From: Streptomyces sp. CB00316 | GTDB taxonomy: Bacteria > Actinomycetota > Actinomycetes > Streptomycetales > Streptomycetaceae | Direction of reading: 5' to 3' | NCBI RefSeq assembly: GCF_001905595.1 | Contig: NZ_LIXI01000004.1 | Location: forward strand, 62,001 to 126,000 | DNA length: 64,000 bases | Part shown: in pieces, positions 40,648 through 49,822 of the stretch | How positions within the stretch are numbered: the first letter of the stretch is position 1 | Layout: each line of letters starts with the position of its first letter | Position numbers and translations under genes: made by a program | Notes under the pieces: generated by a model | Seen by the model: only the letters and a program-made list of their open reading frames with translations | The model's database searches: none | What the model was told of the DNA's origin: nothing

Positions 40648-42291
40648 ATGAGTGTGGACACCAGAACGCCTCGGTTCGACGAGCAACCCGCCCTGAGCAT
40701 GACCAAGGTGGACAGCGACCCCGCGCAGGTCATCGTCAACCACGCCAGCTTCCGGGTGCAGCTCGCCCCGGGCCAGCGCGCACGGCTGCGCGGTCTCGCG
40801 GACACGGCCCGCATCCCCGCCATGAGCGGTGCCGGCGGCGGCCGCAGGCGGGCACCGGTCGTCTGGAGCGGCAGATCGGCCCCGGGCGACCCCGGCGCCA
40901 CCGGCCTCCTCCAGGCCGTACGCAACTCCACCGCGGGCCACCTCGACACCGCGCTCACCGCCGGGGCCGCGGACAGTCACGCGGCGGGCGCGACCCAGGT
41001 CATCCCGCTCCTGGAGGAGACGCAGCCCAACCCCGTACTGACCGCCCCGCACCAGCCCGGCCGAACCGGCCCCCTCCTGCCGCCCATGCGCCAGGCCGTC
41101 GGCGCGTACGACTCCGTCGACCTCGAACCGGACACCCCCGGCACCGGCGACGACCGCGACGACGAGGAGACCTCCGAGGCCCGCGCCCGACGCCACGGCA
41201 ACGACCCCGTCCGGCACGCCTACTACCCCGGCCACCGGATGAACCTCGGCGTCGTCCTGTTCCCCATGCGGGTACTCCTCGGCTTCATCTCCATCTACGC
41301 CGGCATGGGCAAGCTCTGCGACCCCGTCTACTTCGACGGCGGCGAACGCGGCTCCATGGTCAAGTGGCTGACCTCGCTCCACCCCTGGGCCCTGGCCGAA
41401 CCCCTGCGCGACTTCGCCCTCTCCCACCCGGTCGGCGCCGGACTCACCGTCGCCTTCCTCCAGGTCGTCGTCGGCGTCCTCACCGTCCTCGGCCTCTGGC
41501 AGCGCGTCGCCGCCTCCGTCGGCGCCCTGCTCTCCGCCGCCCTCCTGGTGACCGTCAGCTGGCGCACCGTCGCCGTGTACGACGCGCCCGACATCATCCT
41601 CCTGGCCGCCTGGAGCCCCCTGATCATCGCGGGCGCCCCCGTCTACTCCGTCGACGGACGCCTCGCCGGAGAAGCCTGGCGCAGGCTCGGCCCCCGCTCC
41701 GAGATCTGGGACCTGCGCCGCCGCGTCCTGCGCCGCGGAACCGTCATCGCCAGCGTCGTCATCGGCCTCACCCTCCTCATCGGCTCCATCCTCGGCGGCG
41801 CCGTCCGCTCCACCGAGGTCGTCACCGTCCCCGGCCGCAACGACAACCCCACCAACCGCCTCCCCGGCATGCCGCTCCCCCAGGAGTCCACCGGCGAACG
41901 CCAGGCCTCCCGCACCCCCCAGGAGCAGGAGCGCCGCCCCGAGCCCACCCGCTCCGGCGAGGCCACCACCCCCGCCACCGGCGGCCAGGCCACCACCCCC
42001 GGCGCCACCCGCGACTCCGGCGGCGGCCAGAGCACCGGAACCGACGCCCAGCCCAGCCAGACGCAGGGCACCGGTCAGGAACCCCCGCAGCAGACCACCC
42101 CCCAGCAGCCCCCCGCCGCCACCAGCGCCGGCCCCACCTCCTCCGGCTCCACCAGCGGAGACGGCTCCACCGGCGGCGGCTCGGAACCCGAAGCCCCGCC
42201 CGCCACCACCACCGGCGGCGGCGAAGGCACCACATCGGGCGGCGGCTCCACCGGCGGCGGCCGCAACCCCATCGGCGGCCTCCTCGGCTGA
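40648..42291 (+). CDS. DoxX-like membrane protein with long low-complexity tail
   Basis: A 547-residue membrane protein. About 190 soluble N-terminal residues precede a DoxX-type four-helix membrane domain: MNLGVVLFPMRVLLGFISIYAGMGKL, VGAGLTVAFLQVVVGVLTVLGL, AASVGALLSAALLVTVSW and IILLAAWSPLIIAGAPVYSVDGRLAGEAW. A further helix is in VIASVVIGLTLLIGSILGGAV, then about 150 residues of Pro/Thr/Gly/Ser/Gln repeats. DoxX relatives act with thiol or quinone redox systems, but nothing shows that here. The tail is expected outside the membrane. A bidirectional terminator follows. Confidence 0.82.
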   Translation: MSVDTRTPRFDEQPALSMTKVDSDPAQVIVNHASFRVQLAPGQRARLRGLADTARIPAMSGAGGGRRRAPVVWSGRSAPGDPGATGLLQAVRNSTAGHLDTALTAGAADSHAAGATQVIPLLEETQPNPVLTAPHQPGRTGPLLPPMRQAVGAYDSVDLEPDTPGTGDDRDDEETSEARARRHGNDPVRHAYYPGHRMNLGVVLFPMRVLLGFISIYAGMGKLCDPVYFDGGERGSMVKWLTSLHPWALAEPLRDFALSHPVGAGLTVAFLQVVVGVLTVLGLWQRVAASVGALLSAALLVTVSWRTVAVYDAPDIILLAAWSPLIIAGAPVYSVDGRLAGEAWRRLGPRSEIWDLRRRVLRRGTVIASVVIGLTLLIGSILGGAVRSTEVVTVPGRNDNPTNRLPGMPLPQESTGERQASRTPQEQERRPEPTRSGEATTPATGGQATTPGATRDSGGGQSTGTDAQPSQTQGTGQEPPQQTTPQQPPAATSAGPTSSGSTSGDGSTGGGSEPEAPPATTTGGGEGTTSGGGSTGGGRNPIGGLLG

Positions 42292-42311
42292 CGCACGGCA
42301 CAGCAACGCAA

Positions 42312-42351
42312 AGGGGCGGCCCCCACCTACGGTCAGGTGAGAGCCGCCCCT
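42312..42351. terminator. Bidirectional terminator
   Basis: AGGGGCGGC (42312-42320) pairs with GCCGCCCCT (42343-42351), with an inner CACCT/AGGTG pair. It lies between the convergent DoxX-like and nucleotidyltransferase genes. Confidence 0.85.
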
Positions 42352-42377
42352 CGTGCCCCTGTCGCGTGCCGTACGGG

Positions 42378-43097
42378 TCAGCTGCCGCCCTGGGCGCCCA
42401 GCTCACGCGCCGCCTCGGTCAGGTCCTTCGCCGTGTCGATCGCCCGCCAGTACGCCCCATGAGGCAGCGGATACCCCGCCAGCCGCCGCTCCCGCGCCAG
42501 CCGCGGGAACGTCGTCCGCTCATGGTCACCCTGATCCGGCAGCATCCCCGTGAAAGCCGGGGAGAACACGTACACCCCCGCATTGATCAGATACGGCGAA
42601 GGCGGCGACTCGATGAAGTCCGTGATGTGCCCGAACGCGTCCGTCTCCACCGCACCCCACGGAATCCGGGGCCGGGCGAGAGCCAGCGTGGCCGTGGCGT
42701 CGCGCTCCGCGTGGAACGCGGCCATCTCCCGCAACGAGAAACGCGTCCAGATGTCCCCGTTGGTGGCATACCAGGGCTGCTCCGGAGCGGGCAGCCCCCG
42801 CGCCGCGTACTTCAGCCCGCCGCCACGGCCCAACGGCTCCCTCTCCACCACGGTCGTGACCCGCAGCGGCAGCACGGCGGACTCCAACCACTCCTGGAGC
42901 ACCTCGGCGAGATGCCCGCAGGAGACCACGGCATCGGTCACGCCCTCGGCGGCCAGCCAGGAAAGCTGATGGCCGATGATCGGGGTCCCGGTACCCGGGA
43001 TCTCGACCATCGGCTTCGGACGGTCATCGGTGTACGGCCGCAGCCGCGACCCCTGGCCACCGGCGAGGATCACGGCCTGCGTCGGATACGTATGCAT
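42378..43097 (-). CDS. Sugar-phosphate nucleotidyltransferase
   Basis: A 239-residue NTP-transferase-fold enzyme. The activation motif is AVILAGGQGSRLRPYTDDRPKPMVEI, followed by IIGHQLSWLAAEGVTDAVV, WYATNGDIW with the metal-binding Asp, and YLINAGVYVFSP. It resembles mannose-1-phosphate guanylyltransferase or glucose-1-phosphate thymidylyltransferase-like proteins but lacks the hexapeptide-repeat extension, so the sugar and base cannot be fixed. ATG 43097 is at the family start. It probably supplies an activated sugar for wall or glycan synthesis. Confidence 0.9.
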   Translation of the reverse strand: MHTYPTQAVILAGGQGSRLRPYTDDRPKPMVEIPGTGTPIIGHQLSWLAAEGVTDAVVSCGHLAEVLQEWLESAVLPLRVTTVVEREPLGRGGGLKYAARGLPAPEQPWYATNGDIWTRFSLREMAAFHAERDATATLALARPRIPWGAVETDAFGHITDFIESPPSPYLINAGVYVFSPAFTGMLPDQGDHERTTFPRLARERRLAGYPLPHGAYWRAIDTAKDLTEAARELGAQGGS

Positions 43098-43194
43098 GGC
43101 ACGCACGATATGCCGTGCCCGCACACAGCAGTGGCTGCCGTCGCCCGACAGCTGAAGGGCGACGGCAGCTCCGCACGGCTCCGAACGGCTCGGC

Positions 43195-43608
43195 TCAGCT
43201 GAACTGAGCCACCCCCGAGGCGAACGAGGTGTCGCAGACGGGACGGGAGAAGCGCTGCGCGCGCGTCGGGCCGTACTGCTCGACCGCGGCCTTGCCGAGC
43301 GCCCGCGCGATCGACATGCAGTGCCGCGCCAGCGACGGGCGCTGCTCGACGGCACGCTGGAGGCCCGTGAGCGCGGTGCCCGGGTCCTTCTCCTGGAGCT
43401 CGACGAGCAGCTTGTCGCGCAGGATGTCCTGGGCGGCGCGGGGCTTGGCGGGCTTGGACACGGTCTCCGAGGAGGCGGCCAGCAGCGTGGAGTCTTTGTC
43501 CGTTGCCGCCCACGGAACGCTGGTGACCGCGAGGGTCCCGGAGAGCACCATGACGACGGGCAGGACGAGGGCGAAGGATCGGCCGATGCGCCGAGCGGTG
43601 TGGGTCAC
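43195..43608 (-). CDS. Small secreted or membrane-anchored protein, unknown
   Basis: A 137-residue protein with an N-terminal hydrophobic segment (IGRSFALVLPVVMVLSGTLAVTSVPWAA), a Ser/Ala linker and a helical domain: AAQDILRDKLLVELQEKDPGTAL, LARHCMSIARALGKAAVEQYG, ending RPVCDTSFASGVAQFS. Two Cys in the mature part could form a disulfide. I do not recognise the family. GTG 43608 is the most sensible start since it begins the signal-like sequence. It lies between the nucleotidyltransferase and msiK genes. Confidence 0.75.
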   Translation of the reverse strand: MTHTARRIGRSFALVLPVVMVLSGTLAVTSVPWAATDKDSTLLAASSETVSKPAKPRAAQDILRDKLLVELQEKDPGTALTGLQRAVEQRPSLARHCMSIARALGKAAVEQYGPTRAQRFSRPVCDTSFASGVAQFS

Positions 43609-43850
43609 GCAGCGAGCGTAGCGTTCGGTGGCGACTTGGTGACCTTTCGTCACTCCCCCGGGGGATGGTTCGACGCGCCCTTTCGAATGCCAGGTTGACG
43701 AGCCGGGGGGAAATGCCCTGTGTGCCGGGGTATTTGACGTCGCCCGCCACCGAAACCCGAACCCGCCCCGGACCATGCAAACGGCCCCGTGCCTCCCTCG
43801 AAGGGGGCACGGGGCCAAGCGTAGGTGACGGTGTCAGCCGGGTGACGGCG

Positions 43851-44987
43851 TCAGTTGGTGAGACGCTCACCGGTCGACGTCGCGAAGACGTGCAGCTCGT
43901 CCGGGCGCGGGACGACGTGCAACTCGGTGCCCTTCTCCGGCACGGCACGGCCACCGACGCGGACGACCAGGTCCTTGTGCTCACCGGCGACCTGCGCGGA
44001 ACCGTAGACGAACCCGTCGGCGCCGAGCTCCTCGACGACGTTCACGGAGACCGCGAGACCGGCCGGCTCGTCCGAGGCGTCCTTGCTCAGGGCCTTCGCG
44101 GCGGCGCCACCGTGCTCGACGATGTCGAAGTGCTCGGGGCGGATGCCGACCGTGACGGTCGTGTCCCCGCGGTCCGCGGCGGCGGACAGCGCCTCACGCG
44201 AGACCGGGACGACGCTGTTGCCGAACTTCACGCCACCGTCGGTGATCGGGACCTCGACCAGGTTCATCGCGGGGGAGCCGATGAAGCCGGCGACGAAGAG
44301 GTTCGCCGGGCGGTCGTACATGTTGCGCGGCGAGTCGACCTGCTGGAGCAGCCCGTCCTTCAGCACCGCGACCCGGTCGCCCATGGTGAGGGCTTCGACC
44401 TGGTCGTGGGTGACGTACACGGTGGTGATGCCGAGGCGGCGCTGCAGCGAGGCGATCTGCGTACGCGTGGAGACACGGAGCTTGGCGTCGAGGTTCGACA
44501 GCGGCTCGTCCATGAGGAAGACCTGCGGCTCCCGCACGATGGCCCGGCCCATCGCCACACGCTGACGCTGACCACCGGAGAGCGCCTTCGGCTTACGGTC
44601 CAGGTAGTCGGTGAGGTCCAGCATCTTGGCGGCCTCTTCGACCTTCGCCCGGATGTCGGTCTTGTTCACACCGGCGATCTTCAGCGCGAAGCCCATGTTG
44701 TCCGCGACGGACATGTGCGGGTAGAGCGCGTAGTTCTGGAACACCATGGCGATGTCCCGGTCCTTCGGCGGCAGGTGCGTGACATCGCGGTCACCGATGC
44801 GGATGGCACCACCGTTGACGTCCTCGAGACCCGCGAGCATGCGCAGGGAGGTCGACTTGCCACAACCGGAAGGACCGACGAGGACGAGGAACTCACCGTC
44901 CGCGATGTCGATCTCGAGCTGGTCCACAGCCGGCTTCGTGGAGCCGGGGTAGACGCGGGACGCCTTGTCGAACGTGACACTGGCCAT
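43851..44987 (-). CDS. msiK: Multiple-sugar ABC import ATPase
   Basis: A 378-residue ATPase that energises several sugar importers in Streptomyces (cellobiose/cellotriose, chitobiose, maltose). Walker A GPSGCGKST is at about 38-46, signature LSGGQ at 136-140, and Walker B VFLMDEP at 156-162. The C-terminal regulatory MalK-type domain (DRPANLFVAGFIGSPAMNLVEVPI, VTVGIRPEHFDIV) follows. GGAGGAG lies upstream of ATG 44987. It has no permease neighbours, as expected for a shared ATPase. A DasR-type operator lies 52 bp upstream. Confidence 0.97.
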   Translation of the reverse strand: MASVTFDKASRVYPGSTKPAVDQLEIDIADGEFLVLVGPSGCGKSTSLRMLAGLEDVNGGAIRIGDRDVTHLPPKDRDIAMVFQNYALYPHMSVADNMGFALKIAGVNKTDIRAKVEEAAKMLDLTDYLDRKPKALSGGQRQRVAMGRAIVREPQVFLMDEPLSNLDAKLRVSTRTQIASLQRRLGITTVYVTHDQVEALTMGDRVAVLKDGLLQQVDSPRNMYDRPANLFVAGFIGSPAMNLVEVPITDGGVKFGNSVVPVSREALSAAADRGDTTVTVGIRPEHFDIVEHGGAAAKALSKDASDEPAGLAVSVNVVEELGADGFVYGSAQVAGEHKDLVVRVGGRAVPEKGTELHVVPRPDELHVFATSTGERLTN

Positions 44988-45038
44988 GCTGAATCTTCTC
45001 CTCCACCGGCAGGAACGTGCCGGACGATCCGAGTAGGG

Positions 45039-45054
45039 AGTGGTCTGGTCCACT
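45039..45054 (-). promoter_or_regulatory. dre-like DasR operator upstream of msiK
   Basis: AGTGGTCTGGTCCACT is a 16-bp near-palindrome with AGTGG/CCACT arms, matching the DasR/GntR-type consensus ACTGGTCTAGACCACT closely. Its position 52-67 bp before the msiK start fits repression that is relieved by amino-sugar phosphates. Confidence 0.8.
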
Positions 45055-45159
45055 TGAGTGAACCTGCGGTGACGTTACCTGGCGCTCGTGTGTCCTGTCA
45101 GTACCTCGTGGGTCACGAAAAGCCCGCCGGGTGAACGGGGAGGGGATGCCAGAGCGACG

Positions 45160-45324
45160 TACTTTTGACCCGGCCCCCGCTGGGGTCCTTCCTGCTTCAG
45201 CGTCCGCCGCCGACCGGACGCCACCCTGAAGGTGACGCCTCGCCGGTCTCACGCGGACTCCACAGGCATCACGGCCGACGGCCCGTCGGTCCGGCACGCA
45301 CTTCTTTTCGTCTTCCTAAGCCGA
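45160..45324 (-). ncRNA. Candidate omegaRNA/right-end region of the tnpB element
   Basis: Directly downstream of tnpB on its strand, two hairpins can form: CCGACGG-C-CCGTCGG (45275-45289), and a compound stem with inner GCGTCCG (45200-45206)/CGGACGC (45215-45221) and outer CTTCAG/CTGAAG (45195-45200, 45226-45231). TnpB guide RNAs come from the 3' end of the gene plus this flank. The element boundary, and so the guide, cannot be fixed by eye. No separate coding gene is seen from 44988 to 45324. Confidence 0.4.
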
Positions 45325-46608
45325 CTACGACGTCAGTACCACGTCGGGCATCTCGGATGCCCTGATCATTGATGGCACGGCCCGCCCCGGTGGCAGCGTC
45401 GACGCCACCAGCGCGTACACGCGCATGCCTTCCTCCCGTAGGTTCCGCGCCGCGTTCACATCGCGGTCGTGCACCGCACCACACCCGCCGCACGACCAGC
45501 TGCGGACGGCCAGATCCAGCTTCGGCCCCGTCACCCCGCACGCCGAGCACCGCCGGGTCGAGGGAAAGAACCGGTCCACGATGATCAGCGTCCGGCCGTA
45601 CCACGCGCACTTGTACAGCAGCTGCTTGAGCAACGCGCCCCACGAGGCATCCAGGATGGCCCGGTTCAGCCCGGCCTTTCGCCGACGGCCCTTCCCCTTC
45701 GGTGACCGTACGAGAGAGGCGATGGCCAGGTCCTCCACCACGAGCACTTGGTTCTCGCGCACGAGGCGGGTGGTGAGTTGGTCCAACGCGTCCCTGCGGA
45801 CATCACCGATCAGGGCGTACAGCCGGGCGATCTCCTGCCGTGCCTTCTCCCTGTTCTTCGATCCCTTCTGCTTGCGGTGCAGGCTTCGCTGAAGTTGTGC
45901 GAGCTTCGCCCCGTACTTCTTGAGCAGCCGGGGGTGGTCGACCTTCTCCCCGTCGTCCAGCGTGACCAGCGCGGCCAGCCCGAGATCCAGACCGACCGCC
46001 GTCGGCGCACCACCGTCCCGCAGGAACACCGGCGGCAACGGTTCGATCCGCTCCTCCACCAGCACCGAGACGAAGAAGCGCCCTGCCCGGTCACGACTCA
46101 CGGTCAGCTTCACCGGCCGCGTCCTTGCCGGTAGCGGTCGGGACCACCGGATGTGCAGCGGCCCGGACTGCTTGGCCAACGAGATCAGCCCCGTCCCCGG
46201 CCGTTCCGGGTCCTCCGCCCAACGGAAGCCCGTACGGACATAGGTCGCGGAGTCACGGGAACGGTTCTTCTTCTTACGCCTCGGGTGCTTGGTCGTCCCT
46301 TTGAGGAACCGCCCGAACGCGGCATCAAGATGACGAAGCGCCTGCTGGAGAACGGTCGACGACACATCCTGCAGCCATCGCGTCCCCTCGGCGTTCCGCC
46401 AGCCTGTGAGGGCCCGGCAGGACTCGGCGAACCCGAGCGACACCCGGTGCTCGCGCCAGGCCCTGTCCCGCAGGGCGAGGCCCTCGTTGTAGGTCCAGCG
46501 GCAGGCGCCGAAGGTCTTGACCAGCTGCTCGGCCTGGGTGGGGGTGGGATAGCAGCGGTACCGGTAGACACGCTGGCGGGTGTCGGCTTCCGGTGTCCGC
46601 CGCTGCAT
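45325..46608 (-). mobile_element. tnpB: IS200/IS605-family TnpB (OrfB) nuclease gene
   Basis: A 427-residue RNA-guided nuclease relative. The N-terminal helix-turn-helix opens with YRYRCYPTPTQAEQLVKTFG. RuvC residues are all present: Asp208 (AVGLDLGLAALV), Glu292 (VLVVEDLAIASLV) and Asp383 (HDRDVNAARN). The zinc finger has Cys354/Cys357 (CSACG) and Cys373/Cys376 (CGGC). ATG 46608 is taken as the start; an open frame continues to 46764. No tnpA is present, so this is a stand-alone tnpB, which may persist by homing-like cleavage or have been co-opted. It sits between msiK and tRNA-Thr. Confidence 0.93.
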
Positions 46609-46884
46609 CGGCAGGGCCACCCGCTGCTGGTGTTTGACCCGGTCGGGAACGCCCAATGCCTCGCGCTTGACGCGCTTGGCCTCCGCACCGGTGACGCGGT
46701 TCCGCCCGTCCTCCTCTGTGGCCTTGACCACGACCCCTCCCCTGGTCCGATATGCGGATGGCACTCCAGTGCGTTCAACGAACAGCTGAGTGAGTGGTTA
46801 CGGTCCTCCGATATGCCTGTCCGTGTGGGGGCGGGGCTGTGTAGAGTTGTGACGTCTCGACGCTTGCCTTCAGCGTGCGTCGTC

Positions 46885-46960
46885 GCCTCCTTAGCTCAGT
46901 CCGGCCCAGAGCGGTTGTCTTGTAAACAACAGGTCGTCGGTTCGAATCCGACAGGGGGCT
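46885..46960 (+). tRNA. tRNA-Thr (anticodon TGT)
   Basis: A 76-base cloverleaf. The acceptor GCCTCCT (46885-46891) pairs with AGGGGGC (46953-46959), with a U discriminator as usual for tRNA-Thr. The anticodon arm reads GTTGT-CTTGTAA-ACAAC, giving anticodon TGT for ACA codons. The T arm is GTCGG-TTCGAAT-CCGAC. The D loop lacks the common GGTAGA and has a run of Cs, a mild oddity. CCA is not encoded. A terminator follows after 7 bases. Confidence 0.95.
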
Positions 46961-46967
46961 CAGTGCG

Positions 46968-47000
46968 AAACCCAGGTCAGATGCTCTCTGACCTGGGTTT
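46968..47000 (+). terminator. Rho-independent terminator of tRNA-Thr
   Basis: AAACCCAGGTCAGA (46968-46981), TGCTC loop, TCTGACCTGGGTTT (46987-47000), then TTC: a 14-bp perfect stem with a T run, the most classical terminator in the window. Confidence 0.95.
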
Positions 47001-47560
47001 TCTTGTCTTTCTTCGACGAGTGGGCGGTCCTGCGGCCCTCCTGCTCCATGCGGAACTTCGCCGGGACGCTGGCCGATATCGACCGGGCCATCGCGGGGGG
47101 TGCGGAGGGCCGGACGACCGGGACCGTCGAGGCGGGGACCAGGGCCAGGATCAGTGCGCCGACCGCGAGGGCGGGTACGGCGACGACCCAGAACAGCACG
47201 CGCCAGCTGGTGTTCTGCGCGCTGGCGGCGGCTAAGGGCAGGCCGAGTGAGCCGCCCACGCCCAGCGACGCGCTCATGATCGCGATGGACGGGCCGAGCT
47301 TCTTCGCCGGGACGACGTCCCGCAGCAGGCTGATGCCGAGCGGCACCACGCCCATGCCGAGGCCCTGGAGCCCGCGTCCGGCGATCATCGGGATCACGGA
47401 GGAGGACAGGGCGCAGACCGCCGAACCGAGGATCAGCGGTACGAGGGAGGCGAGCGGTATCCGCCGCTTGCCGTACACGTCGCCGAGCCGTCCGGCGACG
47501 GGCGTGGAGACCGCGGCGGCCAGCAGGGTGGCGGTGATGTGGCCGCGCGACTGACCCACC
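47000..47560 (-). pseudogene. Remnant of a DHA2-type MFS transporter
   Basis: The frame reads AAAVSTPVAGRLGDVYGKRR (motif A loop), IAGRGLQGLGMGVVPLGISLLRDVV and SLGVGGSLGLPLAAASAQNT to LVPAST, which is roughly segments 2 to 6 of a 14-segment exporter. There is no start or first segment before it, and homology stops about 47130. The open frame then runs through the tRNA terminator to a stop at 46960. Both ends are missing, so it cannot be functional. Confidence 0.85.
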
Positions 47561-47631
47561 CGGCGCTCTTGACCCTGTCCTGGTGTACTGGAGGTACGGG
47601 GCCTGGTCGATCCGGACAGGGATGGGGATGG

Positions 47632-48264
47632 ATGTTCATGAGCCGCCGCCGTCTTCGTACGCTTCCCAAGGCTCTGGCCTGCGGAGGTGCCGCCGTCCTG
47701 CTGACGACCGCCTTCGTCTCCGCCGCCCCCGCCGACCGCACCGAACCCCGTACCGGGACCGCCGTCCTCGCGATCCCCGCCATCGGCGTCGCGGATCTGG
47801 ACGTCGTGCCGTACGAGGGGACCACCGACGACGTCCCCGGCAGCCGGATCCAGGACCGGGGCGTCGCCTCCAGTCCGTACGGGGAGGAGGGCGGGGTCGG
47901 GCCGGGAGATGTCGGCAACTACCTCGTCACCGCGCACCGGCTGAGCGCGGGAGGTGTGCTGCGGGATCTGCCGGATCTGGGCAAGGGCGATCCCGTGTAC
48001 GTGGAGGAGGAGGGCACCCGGTACACGTACGAGATCACCGCGACCCGGCAGACCTCCTTCCGCAGTGAGCGTTCGCTCGCCGAGCAGCGGGCCGAGGTGC
48101 CGGGCAGGCCCGGTGAGGAGCCGACCCGGGCGATGATCACGATCTCCACCTGTGCGACGCCCGAGGACGACGCGGCCGGGAACTTCTGGCGGGACGGTCT
48201 CGGCAACCCCGAGCACCGGATCGACAAGGTGGGTGTGCTGGTGGCCGAGAGCCCTGTGCCGTAG
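47632..48264 (+). CDS. Class E/F sortase
   Basis: A roughly 210-residue sortase. The signal anchor is LPKALACGGAAVLLTTAFVSAA. The catalytic domain shows LAIPAIGVADLDVVPYEGT, VGPGDVGNYLVTAHRLS with the catalytic His, MITISTCATPEDDA with the Cys, and EHRIDKVGVLV with the Arg, a complete active site. Actinobacterial class E/F enzymes join proteins to the cell wall or process pilus proteins. No LPXTG-type substrate is encoded nearby. ATG 47632 is used; 47638 is also possible. Confidence 0.9.
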   Translation: MFMSRRRLRTLPKALACGGAAVLLTTAFVSAAPADRTEPRTGTAVLAIPAIGVADLDVVPYEGTTDDVPGSRIQDRGVASSPYGEEGGVGPGDVGNYLVTAHRLSAGGVLRDLPDLGKGDPVYVEEEGTRYTYEITATRQTSFRSERSLAEQRAEVPGRPGEEPTRAMITISTCATPEDDAAGNFWRDGLGNPEHRIDKVGVLVAESPVP

Positions 48265-48271
48265 TCCGGCC

Positions 48272-49672
48272 TCAGTGGCGGCCCGAGATGCGGTCCGCCG
48301 CCTTCGCGATGGGGTCGGTGCCGGGGCGCGGTGAGGTCGTCTCGCGGCGGTCGGCGCCCCGGTAGGCCGCGTACAGGCCGTGGACGCCGAGCCAGCGGAA
48401 GGGTTCCGGTTCCCATCGGCGGACCTTGTGGTTGACCCAGGGGAGCGTCGTCAGGTCGGTGGTGCCCGCCTGGCCGGAGTCCTGCTGGATCAGGTCGCGC
48501 AGGGTGCGGGCGGCGAGGTTGGCGGTGGCGACGCCCGAGCCGACGTACCCGCCCGCCCAGCCGAGCCCGGTGGAGCGGTCCAGGGTGACGGTGGCGCACC
48601 AGTCGCGGGGGACACCGAGGACGCCGGACCAGGCGTGGTCGATGCGGACGCCCGCGGTGGTGGGGAAGAGGCGGACCAGCAGGTCGCGGAGGGCGGTGAT
48701 GGTGGCGGGCTGGGTGCGGCCGTCGTTGTCGGTGGCGGAGCCGTAGCGGTAGGGGTAGCCGCGGCCGCCGATGGCGATGCGGTCGTCGGCGGTGCGCTGG
48801 GCGTAGAGATAGGCGTGGGCCATGTCGCCGAGGGTCTCGCGGCCCTCCCAGCCGATGGTGTCCCAGATGCGGGCGGGGAGGGGTTCGGTGGCGATCATGG
48901 AGGAGTTCATCGGGAGCCAGGTCCGCTTGAGCCCCTTGAGGCCGGCTGTGAAGCCCTCGGTGCAGCGCAGGATGTAGGGGGCGCGGACCGTGCCGTACGG
49001 GGTGACGGCGTGCTTGGGCTTGATCTCGGTGACCGGGGTCGACTCGTGGATGGTGACGCCGAGCGCCTCGACGGCGTCCGCGAGGCCCTTGACCAGCTTG
49101 GCGGGGTGGAGGCGGGCGCCGTGCGGGGTCCAGGTGGAGCCGACGGCCCCGGTGACGTGGACGCGCTCGGCGGTCTCGCGGGCGCCGCGCAGGACCCGGT
49201 CGGTCTCCCCGAAGGCGATCTCGACGCTGTGGAAGTCCTTGAGGCGGGCGAGCTGCGCCGGGGTGTGGGCGATCTCCAGGACGCCACCCTGGTGGATGTC
49301 GGCGTCGATCTTCTCCTCGGCGGCCACCCGGACGACCTCGCCGACCGTCTCGTTCATCGCCTTCTGGAGCCGTACGGCGGCGTCGTGGCCGTGCAGCTTG
49401 GCGTACCGTTCGCGGCCCGCGATGCCGTTGTACAGCCAGCCGCCGTTGCGGCCGGAGGCCCCGTAACCGCAGAACTTGGCCTCCAGCACGGTGATGTTGA
49501 GGAAGGGGACGGCCTTCTTGAGGTAGTACGCCGTCCAGAGCCCGGTGTAGCCGCCGCCGACGATGCAGACGTCGGCGCTCGCGTCGCCGGGGAGGGGTTC
49601 GCGGGGGGTCGGTGTGCCCTCCTGCGCGTACCAGAACGATATGCCGCCGTTGACGGTACTGACGGTGCTCAT
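48272..49672 (-). CDS. FAD-dependent oxidoreductase (DAO family)
   Basis: A 466-residue flavoenzyme. The FAD Rossmann motif is ADVCIVGGGYTGLWTAYYLKK, followed by ITVLEAKFCGYGASGRNGGWLYNG, the signature of the DAO/gamma-glutamylputrescine oxidase (PuuB-like) group. Later parts are APYILRCTEGFTAGLKGLKR, IAIGGRGYPYRYG and GLGWAGGYVGSGVATANLAARTLRDL, the second FAD contact. It probably oxidises an amine or amino acid, releasing H2O2. ATG 49672 is chosen since the domain starts right after. It converges on the sortase gene with 7 bases between. Confidence 0.9.
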   Translation of the reverse strand: MSTVSTVNGGISFWYAQEGTPTPREPLPGDASADVCIVGGGYTGLWTAYYLKKAVPFLNITVLEAKFCGYGASGRNGGWLYNGIAGRERYAKLHGHDAAVRLQKAMNETVGEVVRVAAEEKIDADIHQGGVLEIAHTPAQLARLKDFHSVEIAFGETDRVLRGARETAERVHVTGAVGSTWTPHGARLHPAKLVKGLADAVEALGVTIHESTPVTEIKPKHAVTPYGTVRAPYILRCTEGFTAGLKGLKRTWLPMNSSMIATEPLPARIWDTIGWEGRETLGDMAHAYLYAQRTADDRIAIGGRGYPYRYGSATDNDGRTQPATITALRDLLVRLFPTTAGVRIDHAWSGVLGVPRDWCATVTLDRSTGLGWAGGYVGSGVATANLAARTLRDLIQQDSGQAGTTDLTTLPWVNHKVRRWEPEPFRWLGVHGLYAAYRGADRRETTSPRPGTDPIAKAADRISGRH

Positions 49673-49822
49673 GATGCCCCTGGTGTCCCTGTCCGGTGTG
49701 CCGGTGCCCCGTGCCCGGTGTGATGCCGAGCGTATGTGTGGCGGGACGTTACTGCGCGGCGGGGGCCCGGCTGTTCTCGGGGCCTGGTCCGATTGACGCG
49801 CGCCCCTAGGATCCAGGGCGTG

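Noticed and set aside
40636..42306. A 556-codon Gly/Ala-rich minus-strand frame
   Set aside because: It mirrors the DoxX-like gene and its repetitive tail; no ribosome site or motif.
43851..44987. MsiK as the missing ATPase of the Zur-linked transporter
   Set aside because: MsiK belongs to the carbohydrate (MalK) class, which does not pair with DppB/DppC-type permeases; OppD/F-type ATPases would be expected.
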